Source: Lentzea waywayandensis
GTDB taxonomy: Bacteria > Actinomycetota > Actinomycetes > Mycobacteriales > Pseudonocardiaceae
Direction of reading: 5' to 3'
Length of the DNA stretch: 64,000 nt
Assembly (NCBI RefSeq): GCF_900115955.1
Contig: NZ_FOYL01000007.1
Span: 372,001-436,000 of the forward strand
In this document: positions 33,387 to 41,887 of the stretch, in pieces
Layout: the number at the start of each line of letters is the position of its first letter
How positions within the stretch are numbered: position 1 is the first letter of the stretch
The notes under the pieces: generated by a model
The model's database searches: none
Told to the model about the DNA's origin: nothing
What the model saw: the letters and a program-made list of their open reading frames with translations, nothing else
Translations under genes and position numbers: made by a program

Positions 33387-34013
33387 ATGCCCGAACACGA
33401 CATCCCCTCACGCCGGGCGTTCCTGGCGACCGGTGCGGCCGCAGTGGTCGCACTGACCGCCGCCGGCACCACCACGGCGCGCAGCGCGCCTCTTCCCCTG
33501 ACCCCGACCTGCGTCGATGACGACGACACCCCGTCGAACATCGAGGGTCCCTACTTCAAGCGGAACTCCCCGCAGCGCACGAACCTGCGCACGCCCGGAG
33601 TCACCGGGATCGTGCTCCGCGTCACCGGGTTCGTCTACACGATGAAGTGCGCGCCGATTCCCAACGCACTGCTCGACTTCTGGCAGGCCGACGACCGCGG
33701 TGTGTACGACAACACCACGTTCAAGATGCGCGGCCACCAGTTCAGCAACGCCTCCGGCGCGTACGTGCTGGAGACGATCGTGCCGAAGGACTATCCCGGC
33801 CGCACCCCGCACATCCACGTCAAGGTGCAGGCACGGGGCGGCCCGATCCTCACCACGCAGCTGTTCTTCCCGGACAACCTCAGGGCGTACGGGATGAACG
33901 TGGCCTACCTGAACCGGCGCGACGCCTACCTCGACCGCGAGTGCGAGGTCGAGCTCGGTCCGCTCGTCGGCAACCGCTACACCGCCAAGTTCGACTTCGT
34001 CATCGACAACTGA
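33387..34013 (+). CDS. Secreted intradiol ring-cleavage dioxygenase-like protein
   Basis: 208 residues with a twin-arginine signal (SRRAFLATGAAAVVALTAAG) and an intradiol dioxygenase core: 'EGPYFKRNSPQRTNLRTPG', 'ALLDFWQADDRGVYDN', and the Fe-binding 'DYPGRTPHIHVKVQA' with Tyr, Tyr, His, His ligands. It likely cleaves a catechol-type aromatic compound outside the cytoplasm, for instance during lignin or humic turnover. A possible ECF-like promoter, GTAAC (33294-33298)-N17-CGTC (33316-33319), lies upstream. Confidence 0.9.
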   Translation: MPEHDIPSRRAFLATGAAAVVALTAAGTTTARSAPLPLTPTCVDDDDTPSNIEGPYFKRNSPQRTNLRTPGVTGIVLRVTGFVYTMKCAPIPNALLDFWQADDRGVYDNTTFKMRGHQFSNASGAYVLETIVPKDYPGRTPHIHVKVQARGGPILTTQLFFPDNLRAYGMNVAYLNRRDAYLDRECEVELGPLVGNRYTAKFDFVIDN

Positions 34014-34016
34014 GCC

Positions 34017-34829
34017 CTACCACCGCAGTCGCAGCAGCTTCCCGACGTCGCGGAGCTTCGGGATCGCGCTGACGACCTTCATCTGGATCCTGCCGGACCT
34101 GGGCAACGCGTCCAGGTGCGGCAGGTCCACGCTGCGCCAGGCGTCCACAGTGGTCAGTCCGGGACGCAGCGCCTCGATCTCGCGCGGATCGTCGACACCC
34201 CAGTGCAAGGTCGCGCCGGCGTTGCGCACGGCCGGCACGAGCTTCTGGAGCTTGATGCCCCACGAGCCGTAGACGTCGAACAGCAGCTCACCGCTGGTGA
34301 ACCGGCTGGTGATCCTGCTGATCAACGCGTGGCCCTCCGCCTGCGTGAGGTACATCGAGAGGCCCTCGAACACCGCGACGACAGGCCGGTCGGCGGGCAC
34401 CTCGGCGAGCCACGCCTCCTCGGTGACCGACGACGCCACCAGCCGGTAGTCACCTTGAGGCGCAGGCAAGAGCTTGTGCCGCAACGCGACGACGTCCGGC
34501 ATGTCGACGTCGATCCACCGCACGGTGTCCGGCCGTTCGATCCGATGCGCGCGAGTGTCCAGCCCACAGGCCAGATGCAGCACCGTGCAGGACGGATTGG
34601 CACGGAGGAACTCGCGGGTCCAGTCGTCGAGCACCCGTCCCCGGATGGCGACGCCGACCGCGGTGATCGTGGTCATTCCGGTCTTGCCGAAGTCGTAGTC
34701 GATTCGGTCGACGGCGCGCTTGGCCTCGTCGTCGTGCAGCACGGACGCGGGGCGCTCGCTGTCGAGCGCCCGGCCGTACAGCGTGGCGAGCATGGTCTCT
34801 TGCGCACCTGTCAGGGCGATCTTCTCCAC
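34017..34829 (-). CDS. LCM-type SAM-dependent methyltransferase
   Basis: A protein of about 270 residues like the leucine-carboxyl-methyltransferase-related class I methyltransferases common in actinobacteria: 'VLHLACGLDTRAHRI' (motif I, with G-D-T-R), 'VRWIDVDMPDVVALR' (acidic post-I), and 'VVAVFEGLSMYLTQAEGHAL'. GTG at 34829 puts its start 4 bp after the CMD-like stop; a longer frame to 34865 overlaps that gene. Substrate unknown. Co-transcribed with the CMD-like gene. Confidence 0.85.
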   Translation of the reverse strand: MEKIALTGAQETMLATLYGRALDSERPASVLHDDEAKRAVDRIDYDFGKTGMTTITAVGVAIRGRVLDDWTREFLRANPSCTVLHLACGLDTRAHRIERPDTVRWIDVDMPDVVALRHKLLPAPQGDYRLVASSVTEEAWLAEVPADRPVVAVFEGLSMYLTQAEGHALISRITSRFTSGELLFDVYGSWGIKLQKLVPAVRNAGATLHWGVDDPREIEALRPGLTTVDAWRSVDLPHLDALPRSGRIQMKVVSAIPKLRDVGKLLRLRW

Positions 34830-34833
34830 GGCT

Positions 34834-35391
34834 CTAGTTTGTCGGTACGCGGCAGGCGTCACCACTGGTGAAGCCCTGATCCTTGATGTCGAACGCGCTG
34901 TTGAACCGCGCCCGCTGGTTCTCCAGCGCGACCTGGTAGGTCAACGCGATGAGTTCCTTGCGTCCCAGCAACTTCTCCAGCTCGGCGACCTGCTCGTCGG
35001 TGACGGCGACGGGCGTGTCCGTCATCGCGTCGGCGTAGGCGAGCGCCTTGCGTTCGAGGTCGGTGAACAGCGGTGAGGTGGCGTACTCGTCGATGTGCTT
35101 GAGGCGTTCGATGTCGAGGCCTCCGTGCTTCATGAGCATGGCGCCGAAGTCGACGCACCACGAGCAGCCGAGCTTCACCGCCGTCCGGTAGACGCAGAGC
35201 TCGAACAACGGCCCGTGGATCGTCTTCTTGATCGCCAACTCGTGCCGGCCGCTCGCCATCAGCAGTTTCGGGTGGTGCGCCATCACCGTGAGGGGCTCCG
35301 GCACCGCCCCGAACTCGCGCCGCGCGAACCAGTACGCGACCTTGAGCAGCGGGCCCGCGTCGTTCTTCGTGATTCCCTTGATCCTCGTCAT
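34834..35391 (-). CDS. Carboxymuconolactone decarboxylase/AhpD-like protein
   Basis: 185 residues with the AhpD/CMD fold and a CxxC redox pair in KLGCSWCVDFG. The ordering 'HHPKLLMASGRHELAIKKTI' and 'LALTYQ'-type C-terminal helices (LIALTYQVALEN) agree. Such proteins are standard targets of ECF41 sigma factors. The ATG at 35391 is only about 9 nt from a TGTCACG-N16-CGTC promoter, so the transcript is likely leaderless or nearly so. Redox-active peroxidase/thiol chemistry is inferred from the family. Confidence 0.9.
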   Translation of the reverse strand: MTRIKGITKNDAGPLLKVAYWFARREFGAVPEPLTVMAHHPKLLMASGRHELAIKKTIHGPLFELCVYRTAVKLGCSWCVDFGAMLMKHGGLDIERLKHIDEYATSPLFTDLERKALAYADAMTDTPVAVTDEQVAELEKLLGRKELIALTYQVALENQRARFNSAFDIKDQGFTSGDACRVPTN

Positions 35392-35399
35392 ACCCTCTG

Positions 35400-35426
35400 G
35401 ACGAGACGGCTCGCCGGAACGTGACA
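35400..35426 (-). promoter_or_regulatory. Candidate ECF41 promoter
   Basis: On the minus strand, TGTCACG (35426-35420), 16 bp, then CGTC (35403-35400). This matches the ECF41 consensus TGTCACA/CGTC known from family studies. It ends 8 bp before the CMD-like start codon. Confidence 0.65.
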
Positions 35427-35476
35427 ACACCTTTGGGTGACTGGGTCGCGAGGCGGTCTACTCATAGGGTCCATCC

Positions 35477-35653
35477 ATGAGCAACGACTTCGTGCTGGAC
35501 ATCGACCACGAGTCGGCCGGCCTGCTCGCGGGAACATTGCTGGCAGGCGACTCGTGTGCGGTTCCGGTGCGGCACCAGAACGTCAAACTGCTGCTGTGCG
35601 CGCTGCCCGGTGAGGACGGCATGCGGCTGTTCCTGCGCCGCAACACGCCCTAA
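35477..35653 (+). CDS. Small hypothetical protein (58 residues)
   Basis: ATG at 35477, stop TAA 35651-35653. The peptide MSNDFVLDIDHESAGLLAGT is followed by 'LLAGDSCAVPVRHQNVKLLL' and a basic end (LFLRRNTP). Third positions are almost all G or C, like the neighbouring genes, which supports coding. Its stop overlaps the stop of the convergent DUF5753 gene in CTAA. Family not recognised. Confidence 0.6.
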   Translation: MSNDFVLDIDHESAGLLAGTLLAGDSCAVPVRHQNVKLLLCALPGEDGMRLFLRRNTP

Positions 35654-36168
35654 CGGTCGTACACGGCCACATACTCCATCAGCACGTCACGCGACCGCTC
35701 GTTGTCGAGCGCAACAGCGTGCATGCGCTGAAAGATGGCCACGGCCCGTTCCACGGTCGCGGCGTCACTGGCGAGCGTCCAGTTCGCGAGGTAGACCAGC
35801 GGCGGCTCGTGCTCGTACTGGATGAGCGCGTAGTCGAGCCCGACCGCCGCCGCCCCGCCCGCGCTGGCCGGCACGATCCGGATCGACGGCGCGTGGAACA
35901 GCAGGTGCAGGACCTGGTCCTCCATCAACCGGTTGCCGCCGACCACGGTTTGCAGCGCGTACTCGTGGATGAAGAACACGCACTGCGGCAACACGCCGTC
36001 GCGCTGGAGCTCCGGCGTCGGCGCGAGGCCCAGCGCCCCGGCCAGCGCCTTCGCGTAGCACTCGGTTCTGAGCAGGACGGGAATGGTGACGCCGCTGAAG
36101 CAGGTGATCCGCGTGGCGCCCGCCGCGGCGAGCACGACGAGCTGCTCGCCGGCACCGTGCTGGGTCAT
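35650..36168 (-). CDS. DUF5753-type sensor domain protein without HTH
   Basis: 172 residues matching the DUF5753 ligand/scaffold domain of Scr1-like XRE regulators: 'VTIPVLLRTECYAKAL', 'FFIHEYALQTVVGGNRLMED', 'QVLHLLFHAPSIRIVP'. The helix-turn-helix that normally precedes this domain is absent, and no HTH frame is visible in the 78 bp upstream. It may work as a stand-alone sensor or be a truncated gene. The usual DUF397 partner is not seen. Confidence 0.75.
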   Translation of the reverse strand: MTQHGAGEQLVVLAAAGATRITCFSGVTIPVLLRTECYAKALAGALGLAPTPELQRDGVLPQCVFFIHEYALQTVVGGNRLMEDQVLHLLFHAPSIRIVPASAGGAAAVGLDYALIQYEHEPPLVYLANWTLASDAATVERAVAIFQRMHAVALDNERSRDVLMEYVAVYDR

Positions 36169-36214
36169 GCGTGGAACGGTAAGGCCATGATCATGATCTT
36201 GCCGCGCGAAACGC

Positions 36215-36230
36215 TCGCCCATCAGGGCGA
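36215..36230. terminator. Hairpin downstream of the serpin pair
   Basis: TCGCCC (36215-36220) and GGGCGA (36225-36230) form a 6-bp stem with a 4-nt loop, 17 bp beyond the serpin stop at 36247. Confidence 0.5.
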
Positions 36231-36246
36231 ATGGTCCCGAAAGTGG

Positions 36247-37254
36247 TTACGGACGGGCGACCTGCGCGAGGAAGTAGATCGCTTTCGAGCGGGCGTGCCT
36301 CACCGCGACCAGGAACGGCCGGTCGACCTGCACGGCGATCGGGTCCACCGGCTTTCTCGGTGACGCGCCCCGGCTCTTCACCACGGCGGTCGCGGCCGCA
36401 CCCTCCAGGCCCTTTTCGTCGAGGCGCAGCACGGCCTCGTGGATCACGGCACTCACGAACAGCGGGTCAGGCGAGAGTCCGCCGAGGTCGGCGTCCGGCG
36501 AGAACATCGTGCCCACGCCGAGCTGCTCCAACGTCTCCCGCAACTCGAACTTCTCCCGAACATCCACTTTGGGCAGTGACAGCGCGATGGCGGTGCTGTC
36601 GCGCACCTCGAACGCGGCGGCGTGCAGCGGCTGCTCCAACGACTCGTCCGGCAGCAGCACCAGCGCCTCCACTCCCGAACGGGCGGGCAACGCGATCGTC
36701 TGCCAGCCCTCGGTCCTGGAGTAGCCGAGGAGGGCCGTCACCTTCATCGTCGGCACCTCGACGTCGCCGCCGGGCGCGTGGAACAGCCTCGGCTTCGTCT
36801 TGCCGGCGCTGAACGCGGTCTTCCACCCGACCTTGAGGTACAGGGCGTTGACGATGATCGCCCCGGCGTACGGACTGGTCGGGGGCGGCAGCAGCTCCGG
36901 GATCAGGTTGCGGGTCGACTCGGCGACGTCGGCGTTCACCCTCTTGCGCACGGTCTTGGCGTCGGCGAAGTGCGCCTGCCGCACCGAGGACGCCAGCGAG
37001 AAACCGGGGTTCAGCGGCAGGGTGTCGTCGGCCCACAACGTGTTCGCGACCGCCAGGTCCTCGACGTCGAGCGCGTCCTCGGGGACGAAGCCGGCGATCA
37101 ACTGGTCGAGCTCGTCCCGGGTCTTGCCGCGGGCGGCCTCGCGGACCAGTGCGAGCGCACTGGCGACGGAGAACGGCGACCAGCAGGCGTTGGCATCGGG
37201 ATCGGGCACGGCGACGCGGTGGAGGTCCAGCGCGAAGGTGGTCTGATCGGTCAT
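36247..37254 (-). CDS. Serpin family protein (second copy)
   Basis: 335 residues, cytoplasmic-looking (no signal peptide). Serpin landmarks: 'ACWSPFSVASALALVREAAR', 'VANTLWADDTL', 'IIVNALYLKVGWKTAF', 'VPTMKVT', hinge 'EKGLEGAAATAVV' and 'DRPFLVAVRH'. The hinge is Ala-rich, so it should be inhibitory. The reactive loop reads KSRGASPRKPVDP, with Gly/Ala or Arg around the predicted P1 (14 residues after the hinge Gly). Its ATG overlaps the first serpin stop (ATGA). It probably traps a serine protease; target unknown. Confidence 0.92.
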   Translation of the reverse strand: MTDQTTFALDLHRVAVPDPDANACWSPFSVASALALVREAARGKTRDELDQLIAGFVPEDALDVEDLAVANTLWADDTLPLNPGFSLASSVRQAHFADAKTVRKRVNADVAESTRNLIPELLPPPTSPYAGAIIVNALYLKVGWKTAFSAGKTKPRLFHAPGGDVEVPTMKVTALLGYSRTEGWQTIALPARSGVEALVLLPDESLEQPLHAAAFEVRDSTAIALSLPKVDVREKFELRETLEQLGVGTMFSPDADLGGLSPDPLFVSAVIHEAVLRLDEKGLEGAAATAVVKSRGASPRKPVDPIAVQVDRPFLVAVRHARSKAIYFLAQVARP

Positions 37255-38258
37255 GGACGGGCGACCTGCGCGAGGAAGTAGAGCGCACCGGACCGCGCGT
37301 GCCGCACCGCGACCAGGAACGGCCGGTCGACCGTCACCACGATCGGGTCCACCGGGATCTCGATCGACACCGTCCGGAACGTGACGGCGGTGGCCGCCGC
37401 GCCTTCGAGGCCCTGCTCGTCCAGGCGCAGCACGGCCTCGTGCACGACGTCGTCGACGAACATCCGCTCGTCCGGTGAGAGGCCGGAGAAGTCGGCGTCG
37501 CGCGCGAACATGCGCTCGACCCCGAGCTGCCGCAACGTGTTCTTGAGGTTGAACCTCGCCCGTACGTCCACTTTGGGCAGTGAGAGTTCGAGCCGGGTGA
37601 AGTTCTGCGCGGCGAGCACGGACGGGGTCAGCGGCTGTTCCAGCGACTCGTCCGGCAGCAGGATCACCGTCTCGACGCCCGAGTCCGCGGGCAGCACGAT
37701 CGTCTGCCAGCCGTCGTGGCGGGCGTAGCGGAACTTCTCCGTCACCTTCATCGTCGGCACGTCCACGTCGCCGCCGGGCGCGTGGAACGGCTGCGCGGCG
37801 GTCTCCCAGTCGGAGAACGGGTTCAGCCAGCCGACCTTGAGGTACAGGGCGTTCACGATGATCGCGGCGGCGTCCGCGGGCGGCGCGTCCGTCAGCAGTT
37901 CGGGGATCAGGCCGCGAGTGGTCTCGGCGACGTCGGTGTTGACGAGCTTGCGGACCGTCGCGGGGTCGGAGAACGCCGTGCGCCGGACCGAACCGGCGAG
38001 CGAGAAGCCCGGGTCGATCGTCAGGTCGTCGTCGGCCCACAACGTGTTCGCGACGGCCAGTTCGGGGACGTCGAGCGCGTCCGAGGCGTCGAAGTCCCGC
38101 AAGAGGCCGTCGAGCTCGGCGCGGGTCTCGCCGCGGGCGGCTTCGCGGGCCAGTGCGAGGGCGCTGGCCACCGAGAACGGCGACCAGCACGCGTTCGAGG
38201 ACGGATCAGGTACGGCGACGCGGTGCAGGGTGAGGGCGAAGTCGGCCTGGTCGGTCAC
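37251..38258 (-). CDS. Serpin family protein (first copy)
   Basis: 335 residues, the same length as its neighbour and alike along the whole scaffold, so they arose by tandem duplication. The inhibitory hinge 'EQGLEGAAATAV' is kept, but the reactive loop is 'TFRTVSIEIPVDP', predicting P1-P1' near Val-Ser, unlike the neighbour. GTG at 38258 follows GGGGAG; the frame remains open to 38288. There is no signal peptide, so both act inside the cell unless exported by another route. Bacterial tandem serpins of this kind may control intracellular or phage proteases. Confidence 0.92.
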   Translation of the reverse strand: MTDQADFALTLHRVAVPDPSSNACWSPFSVASALALAREAARGETRAELDGLLRDFDASDALDVPELAVANTLWADDDLTIDPGFSLAGSVRRTAFSDPATVRKLVNTDVAETTRGLIPELLTDAPPADAAAIIVNALYLKVGWLNPFSDWETAAQPFHAPGGDVDVPTMKVTEKFRYARHDGWQTIVLPADSGVETVILLPDESLEQPLTPSVLAAQNFTRLELSLPKVDVRARFNLKNTLRQLGVERMFARDADFSGLSPDERMFVDDVVHEAVLRLDEQGLEGAAATAVTFRTVSIEIPVDPIVVTVDRPFLVAVRHARSGALYFLAQVARP

Positions 38259-38302
38259 AGGTTCTCCCCAAGGATCGGACTTCGGCACGGATCCCTTCGA
38301 AC

Positions 38303-39541
38303 CTACGCCGATGCGCGGTGCCAGGCCACGGCCTGCGCGTCGGTGAGCAGCGCGACCTGGTCGACGACGACGCGAAGCCTTGCGGCGTAAGAGGAAGCGG
38401 CCGCGAACACCGGGCGGAACGCGGGGTCGAGCAGCGTCGGGCGCTCCATCAGTCGGGCGACGAGGTCGGTGATCAGGTCGCGTTGCTTCGCCTGCATGGC
38501 CAGCCGGGCCGGGTCGCTCATCACGTACCGGACCGCCATCGCCTTGAGCAGCGCCACTTCGGCCGCGACCTGCTTCGGGACCTCCAGCGCCGCGTTGTAC
38601 CTCGTCAGCGTCCCGTCACCGTGCACGGCGCGGGTCGCGGTGACGGCGGCGGAAGCGAAGCGGCCGACCAGTTCGCTGGTCAGGTTCTTCAGCGCCACCT
38701 GCGCGCCGAGCGAGCCGTCGTACTCGCGGTCGGTCCAGTACGCGATCACCGGCAACGTCAGCAGTTCCTCGGCGGTGGCTTCGAGCGTGGCCACGGACTC
38801 GTCGGAGAACGTCTTCGCGGCGAGCGACGCGATGGCGCCGCGTTCGTCGGGACGGGCGAGCGCGCCGAGGCTGATGCGGTGAGCCAGCACGCCGTCCTCG
38901 ACGTCGTGCACCGAGTACGCCACGTCGTCGGACCAGTCCATCACCTGGGCCTCGATGCACCGCTCACGGTCCGGTGCGCCCGCACGCATCCACTCGAACA
39001 CTTCGAGGTCGTCGTCGTACACGCCGAACTTCACGATGCCCGGTGTGCGCGTCCACGGGTACTTCGTCGACGCGTCGAGCACCGCGCGAGTGAGGTTCAG
39101 TCCGTGCGCGGTCTTGGGTTCGAGGCGAGCGAGGATGCGGAACGTCTGCGCGTTGCCCTCGAAGCCGCCGCACGGGCCCGCGAGCTCGTTCAACGCCCTC
39201 TCGCCGTTGTGCCCGAACGGCGGATGCCCGATGTCGTGCGCGAGGCCGGCCGTGTCGACGATGTCGGGGTCGCAGCCCAGTTCCTCACCGATGCCGCGGC
39301 CGATCTGGGCGACCTCCAGCGAGTGCGTCAGGCGCGTGCGCGGCACACCGGTGACCTCGGAGCCCTCACCGGGGCCGACGACCTGGGTCTTGCCGGCGAG
39401 CCTGCGCAACGCCGCGGAGTGCAGCACGCGGGCCCGATCGCGGGAGAACGGCGTGCGCGTGTCGGTGCGGGCACCCGGCAGCGCGGCACTCTTGGGGTCT
39501 TCGGAGAGCAGGCGCTCCGCGTCGTGGCCGGTGTATCCCAT
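38303..39541 (-). CDS. dgt: Deoxyguanosinetriphosphate triphosphohydrolase-like protein
   Basis: 412 residues with the HD-domain metal motif: 'RRLAGKTQVVGPGEG', 'RTRLTHSLEVAQIGR', 'AHDIGHPPFGHNGERAL' and downstream 'DWSDDVAYSVHDVEDG'. It hydrolyses dNTPs to nucleoside and tripolyphosphate. Many bacterial dGTPases also act in phage defence by depleting dNTPs. The ATG overlaps the stop of the upstream DUF218 gene (TGATG). Its place near dnaG and glyS is conserved with mycobacteria. Confidence 0.94.
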   Translation of the reverse strand: MGYTGHDAERLLSEDPKSAALPGARTDTRTPFSRDRARVLHSAALRRLAGKTQVVGPGEGSEVTGVPRTRLTHSLEVAQIGRGIGEELGCDPDIVDTAGLAHDIGHPPFGHNGERALNELAGPCGGFEGNAQTFRILARLEPKTAHGLNLTRAVLDASTKYPWTRTPGIVKFGVYDDDLEVFEWMRAGAPDRERCIEAQVMDWSDDVAYSVHDVEDGVLAHRISLGALARPDERGAIASLAAKTFSDESVATLEATAEELLTLPVIAYWTDREYDGSLGAQVALKNLTSELVGRFASAAVTATRAVHGDGTLTRYNAALEVPKQVAAEVALLKAMAVRYVMSDPARLAMQAKQRDLITDLVARLMERPTLLDPAFRPVFAAASSYAARLRVVVDQVALLTDAQAVAWHRASA

Positions 39542-40215
39542 CAGCCGATTTTAGGGAGCTTGAGCTCGTCGAACACGCCCGCGTGAGCCTTCATCAGGCG
39601 GTAGTACAGCAACGCTCCGGTCTCACGCTTGATGTAGAACCACTGCGTCTCGCGCGTCTGCACGTTCGGGCCACTGCGGGTCGGCGACGTCCAGGCGCGC
39701 AGACCGGCGTCCTCGGCCATCGTGCGGGCGCGCAACGAGTGCCACGGGTCGCTGACGATCACCGCGGTCTTCAGGTCGCGTTCCTTGGCGACGGACGCGA
39801 CGGCCCGCAACGACCCGAGCGTGTCCGCGCCCTCGCCGACCTGGAGCACCCTGTCCTCCGGCACACCCCGCTTGACCAGCCACAACTTGCCGACCTGGCC
39901 CTCGGTGAAGTTGTCGCCGGGCTGCCGGCCGCCGGTCGTGGCGATGTAGCCGACGACGCCCTCCTGGTAGAGGCCGAGCGCGTGCTCCAGCCGTGCCGCG
40001 AGGACGTCGGACGGGACACCGTTGTACTGCGCGGCGCCGAGGACGATGGCCATGTCGGCCTTCGTCCAGTCGTCCACGCGGGCGACCTGCCACACGCGGA
40101 ACGCCGTGCCGCCGCCCACGAGCACGCCGATGACCAGCGCCCCGAACACGAGGCGCAACACGATCCGGCGAATCCGGGCGAAGGGCTTGAGGGGCGTGGT
40201 CCGCACACCATGCAT
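39541..40215 (-). CDS. YdcF/SanA-like DUF218 membrane protein
   Basis: 224 residues with one N-terminal TM helix (about 19-38) and an extracytoplasmic DUF218 domain: 'ADMAIVLGAAQYNGVPSDVL', 'GYIATTGGRQPGD', 'ADTLGSLRAVA', 'VIVSDPWHSLRA'. Members bind or cleave envelope phospho-compounds. ATG at 40215. Coupled with dgt by TGATG and divergent from peptidase E (51 bp). Confidence 0.88.
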   Translation of the reverse strand: MHGVRTTPLKPFARIRRIVLRLVFGALVIGVLVGGGTAFRVWQVARVDDWTKADMAIVLGAAQYNGVPSDVLAARLEHALGLYQEGVVGYIATTGGRQPGDNFTEGQVGKLWLVKRGVPEDRVLQVGEGADTLGSLRAVASVAKERDLKTAVIVSDPWHSLRARTMAEDAGLRAWTSPTRSGPNVQTRETQWFYIKRETGALLYYRLMKAHAGVFDELKLPKIG

Positions 40216-40266
40216 GCTCCCAGACCGCGCGGGTGCCGCGTTGACGCCCCTGCGAGGATCATCGTC

Positions 40267-40998
40267 ATGCCTGCTGAGCAGCCCACCATCCTCGCCACGT
40301 CCGGAGGTCTGCGCTCCGGGCGCCGGACCTTCGTCGAGTTCAACAAGCTGATCCACTTCGCCCTGGACCTCTCCGGCGTCGATGGCCGCACACCGCGCCT
40401 GTGCCACGTCGGGACGGCAGGCGGCGACCAGCGGCACATGAACGCGAACATGGCCGAGGCGGGCAAGGTCGCGGGCGTCGACGTCTCGATCCTGAACCTC
40501 TTCACGATGCCGCCGACCGACGACCTCGAGGACTACGTGCTGTCCCACGACGTCGTCTGGGTGGGCGGCGGTTCGGTGGCGAACCTGCTCGCGGTGTGGG
40601 AGGTGCACGGCCTCGGCGCTGTCTTCCGCAAGGCGTGGGAGTCCGGCGTGGTGCTCAGCGGAGTGTCGGCCGGCTCGATCTGCTGGCACACGGGCGGCGC
40701 GACGGACTCGTTCGGCCCGGACCTCCGGATCGTCACGAACGGCCTGGGTTTCCTGCCCTACGGCAACGGCGTGCACTACGACTCCGAGGAGCAGCGCCGT
40801 CCGAAGATCCACGACGCCGTGGCCGCCGGAGTGCTGCCGACGACGTACTGCACCGACGACGGCGTCGGCCTGCTCTACCGCGGCACCGAGCTCGTCGAGG
40901 CGGTGACGGAACGCCAGGGTTCTGGCGCATACGTGGTGGTCAGGGAGGATTCTTCAGCAACCGCACAGGAGGAAAAGCTCGACACCAGACTCCTGTGA
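40267..40998 (+). CDS. Peptidase S51 family (peptidase E-like) protein
   Basis: 243 residues. The S51 nucleophile elbow is GVSAGSICW, with Ser as catalytic residue; 'WVGGGSVANLLAVWEVHGLG' and 'CTDDGVGLLYRG' also match. The family covers alpha-aspartyl dipeptidase (PepE) and cyanophycinase. It lacks a signal peptide, so it is cytoplasmic. It starts at ATG 40267. Confidence 0.87.
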   Translation: MPAEQPTILATSGGLRSGRRTFVEFNKLIHFALDLSGVDGRTPRLCHVGTAGGDQRHMNANMAEAGKVAGVDVSILNLFTMPPTDDLEDYVLSHDVVWVGGGSVANLLAVWEVHGLGAVFRKAWESGVVLSGVSAGSICWHTGGATDSFGPDLRIVTNGLGFLPYGNGVHYDSEEQRRPKIHDAVAAGVLPTTYCTDDGVGLLYRGTELVEAVTERQGSGAYVVVREDSSATAQEEKLDTRLL

Positions 40999-41014
40999 GA
41001 CGGACCGTGGATGT

Positions 41015-41887
41015 GTGCGCTGGGCCCTGATCCTCTTCCTCGTGGCGGCCGTGTTCGTCGTCCCGGAGGCGGCGCCGTGCCACGCGCACGGGAAGCCTTC
41101 CGCTGATATATCGCGCGGTCCCGATGTATTGGATACGGGTGACGGTTCGTTGGACCCCGGCGACGCCGATATATCGGATACCGGCACGACGTCGGCGATA
41201 TCCGATATATCAGCCGCTGACATATCGGATATCGCGGCCGCGGGCGGCGCGTCCGACGTCGGCGTCGCGGTGCTCGACCTCCAGACCGATCAGGTCGTCT
41301 CCGAGCAGGGCGACAAGCCGTTCTACTCGGCGTCGCTGTCGAAGCTCATCCTCGCGTTCGACGCGTTGCACCAGCAGCTGTCCGCCGACGACGTCGACCT
41401 CATCGACCGTGCGCTGAGCGCGAGCGACGACAACGCGATGGACGTGCTGTGGACGAGGTTCGACGGCATGGACGCCATCGGCCGCGTCGCCGCCGAGGCG
41501 GGCCTGACCGGCACTCACGCCCCGGACGACCCGTCACAGTGGGGAGAGGTCGTCATCACCGCGAACGACATGGTGAGGCTCTACCACCACATCCTCGATT
41601 CGCCGGAGCGCGACGCGATCGTCGGCGCGCTGTCGAAGGCGCCCGCCACCGCCGCCGACGGCTTCGACCAGGCGTTCGGCCTGCTCGGCATCACCGGCGT
41701 CTACGCCAAGCAGGGCTGGATGTACTACCTGCCCAGCGACGTCTACCTGCACAGCGCGGGCGTGCTCGACGACCGCTACGCCGTCGCCGTGCTCACCACC
41801 AGCCCGACCGGCTCCTGGACCACGGCCAGGCAGTCGATCAACGCCGTCACCACGGCCGTCCTCGCGAAGCTGGGCGTCAAGGGCTAA
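41015..41887 (+). CDS. Secreted serine hydrolase (beta-lactamase/PBP-like) with repeat-derived linker
   Basis: 290 residues. Signal peptide (MRWALILFLVAAVFVVPEAA), then a low-complexity linker of about 50 residues made of repeated ADISDTG/ISDIS units, then a class A-type serine hydrolase: SxxK in YSASLSKL, 'SASDDNAMD' for the SxN site, and 'VYAKQGW' where KTG is expected. The KTG motif is not strict, so beta-lactamase activity is uncertain. The linker is encoded by low-GC palindromic repeats (41105-41235) that stand out sharply. GTG start at 41015. Confidence 0.82.
   Translation: MRWALILFLVAAVFVVPEAAPCHAHGKPSADISRGPDVLDTGDGSLDPGDADISDTGTTSAISDISAADISDIAAAGGASDVGVAVLDLQTDQVVSEQGDKPFYSASLSKLILAFDALHQQLSADDVDLIDRALSASDDNAMDVLWTRFDGMDAIGRVAAEAGLTGTHAPDDPSQWGEVVITANDMVRLYHHILDSPERDAIVGALSKAPATAADGFDQAFGLLGITGVYAKQGWMYYLPSDVYLHSAGVLDDRYAVAVLTTSPTGSWTTARQSINAVTTAVLAKLGVKG
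41105..41235 (+). repeat. Cluster of in-frame low-GC palindromic repeats
   Basis: Five related units: GATATATCGC (41105), ATGTATTGGATACGGGTG (41124-41141), CCGATATATCGGATACCGG (41167-41185), then two units at 41195-41214 and 41216-41235 that are reverse complements at 19 of 20 positions with 1 nt between. All keep the reading frame of the hydrolase (ADIS, DVLDTG, ADISDTG, AISDIS, ADISDIA). Confidence 0.85.
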
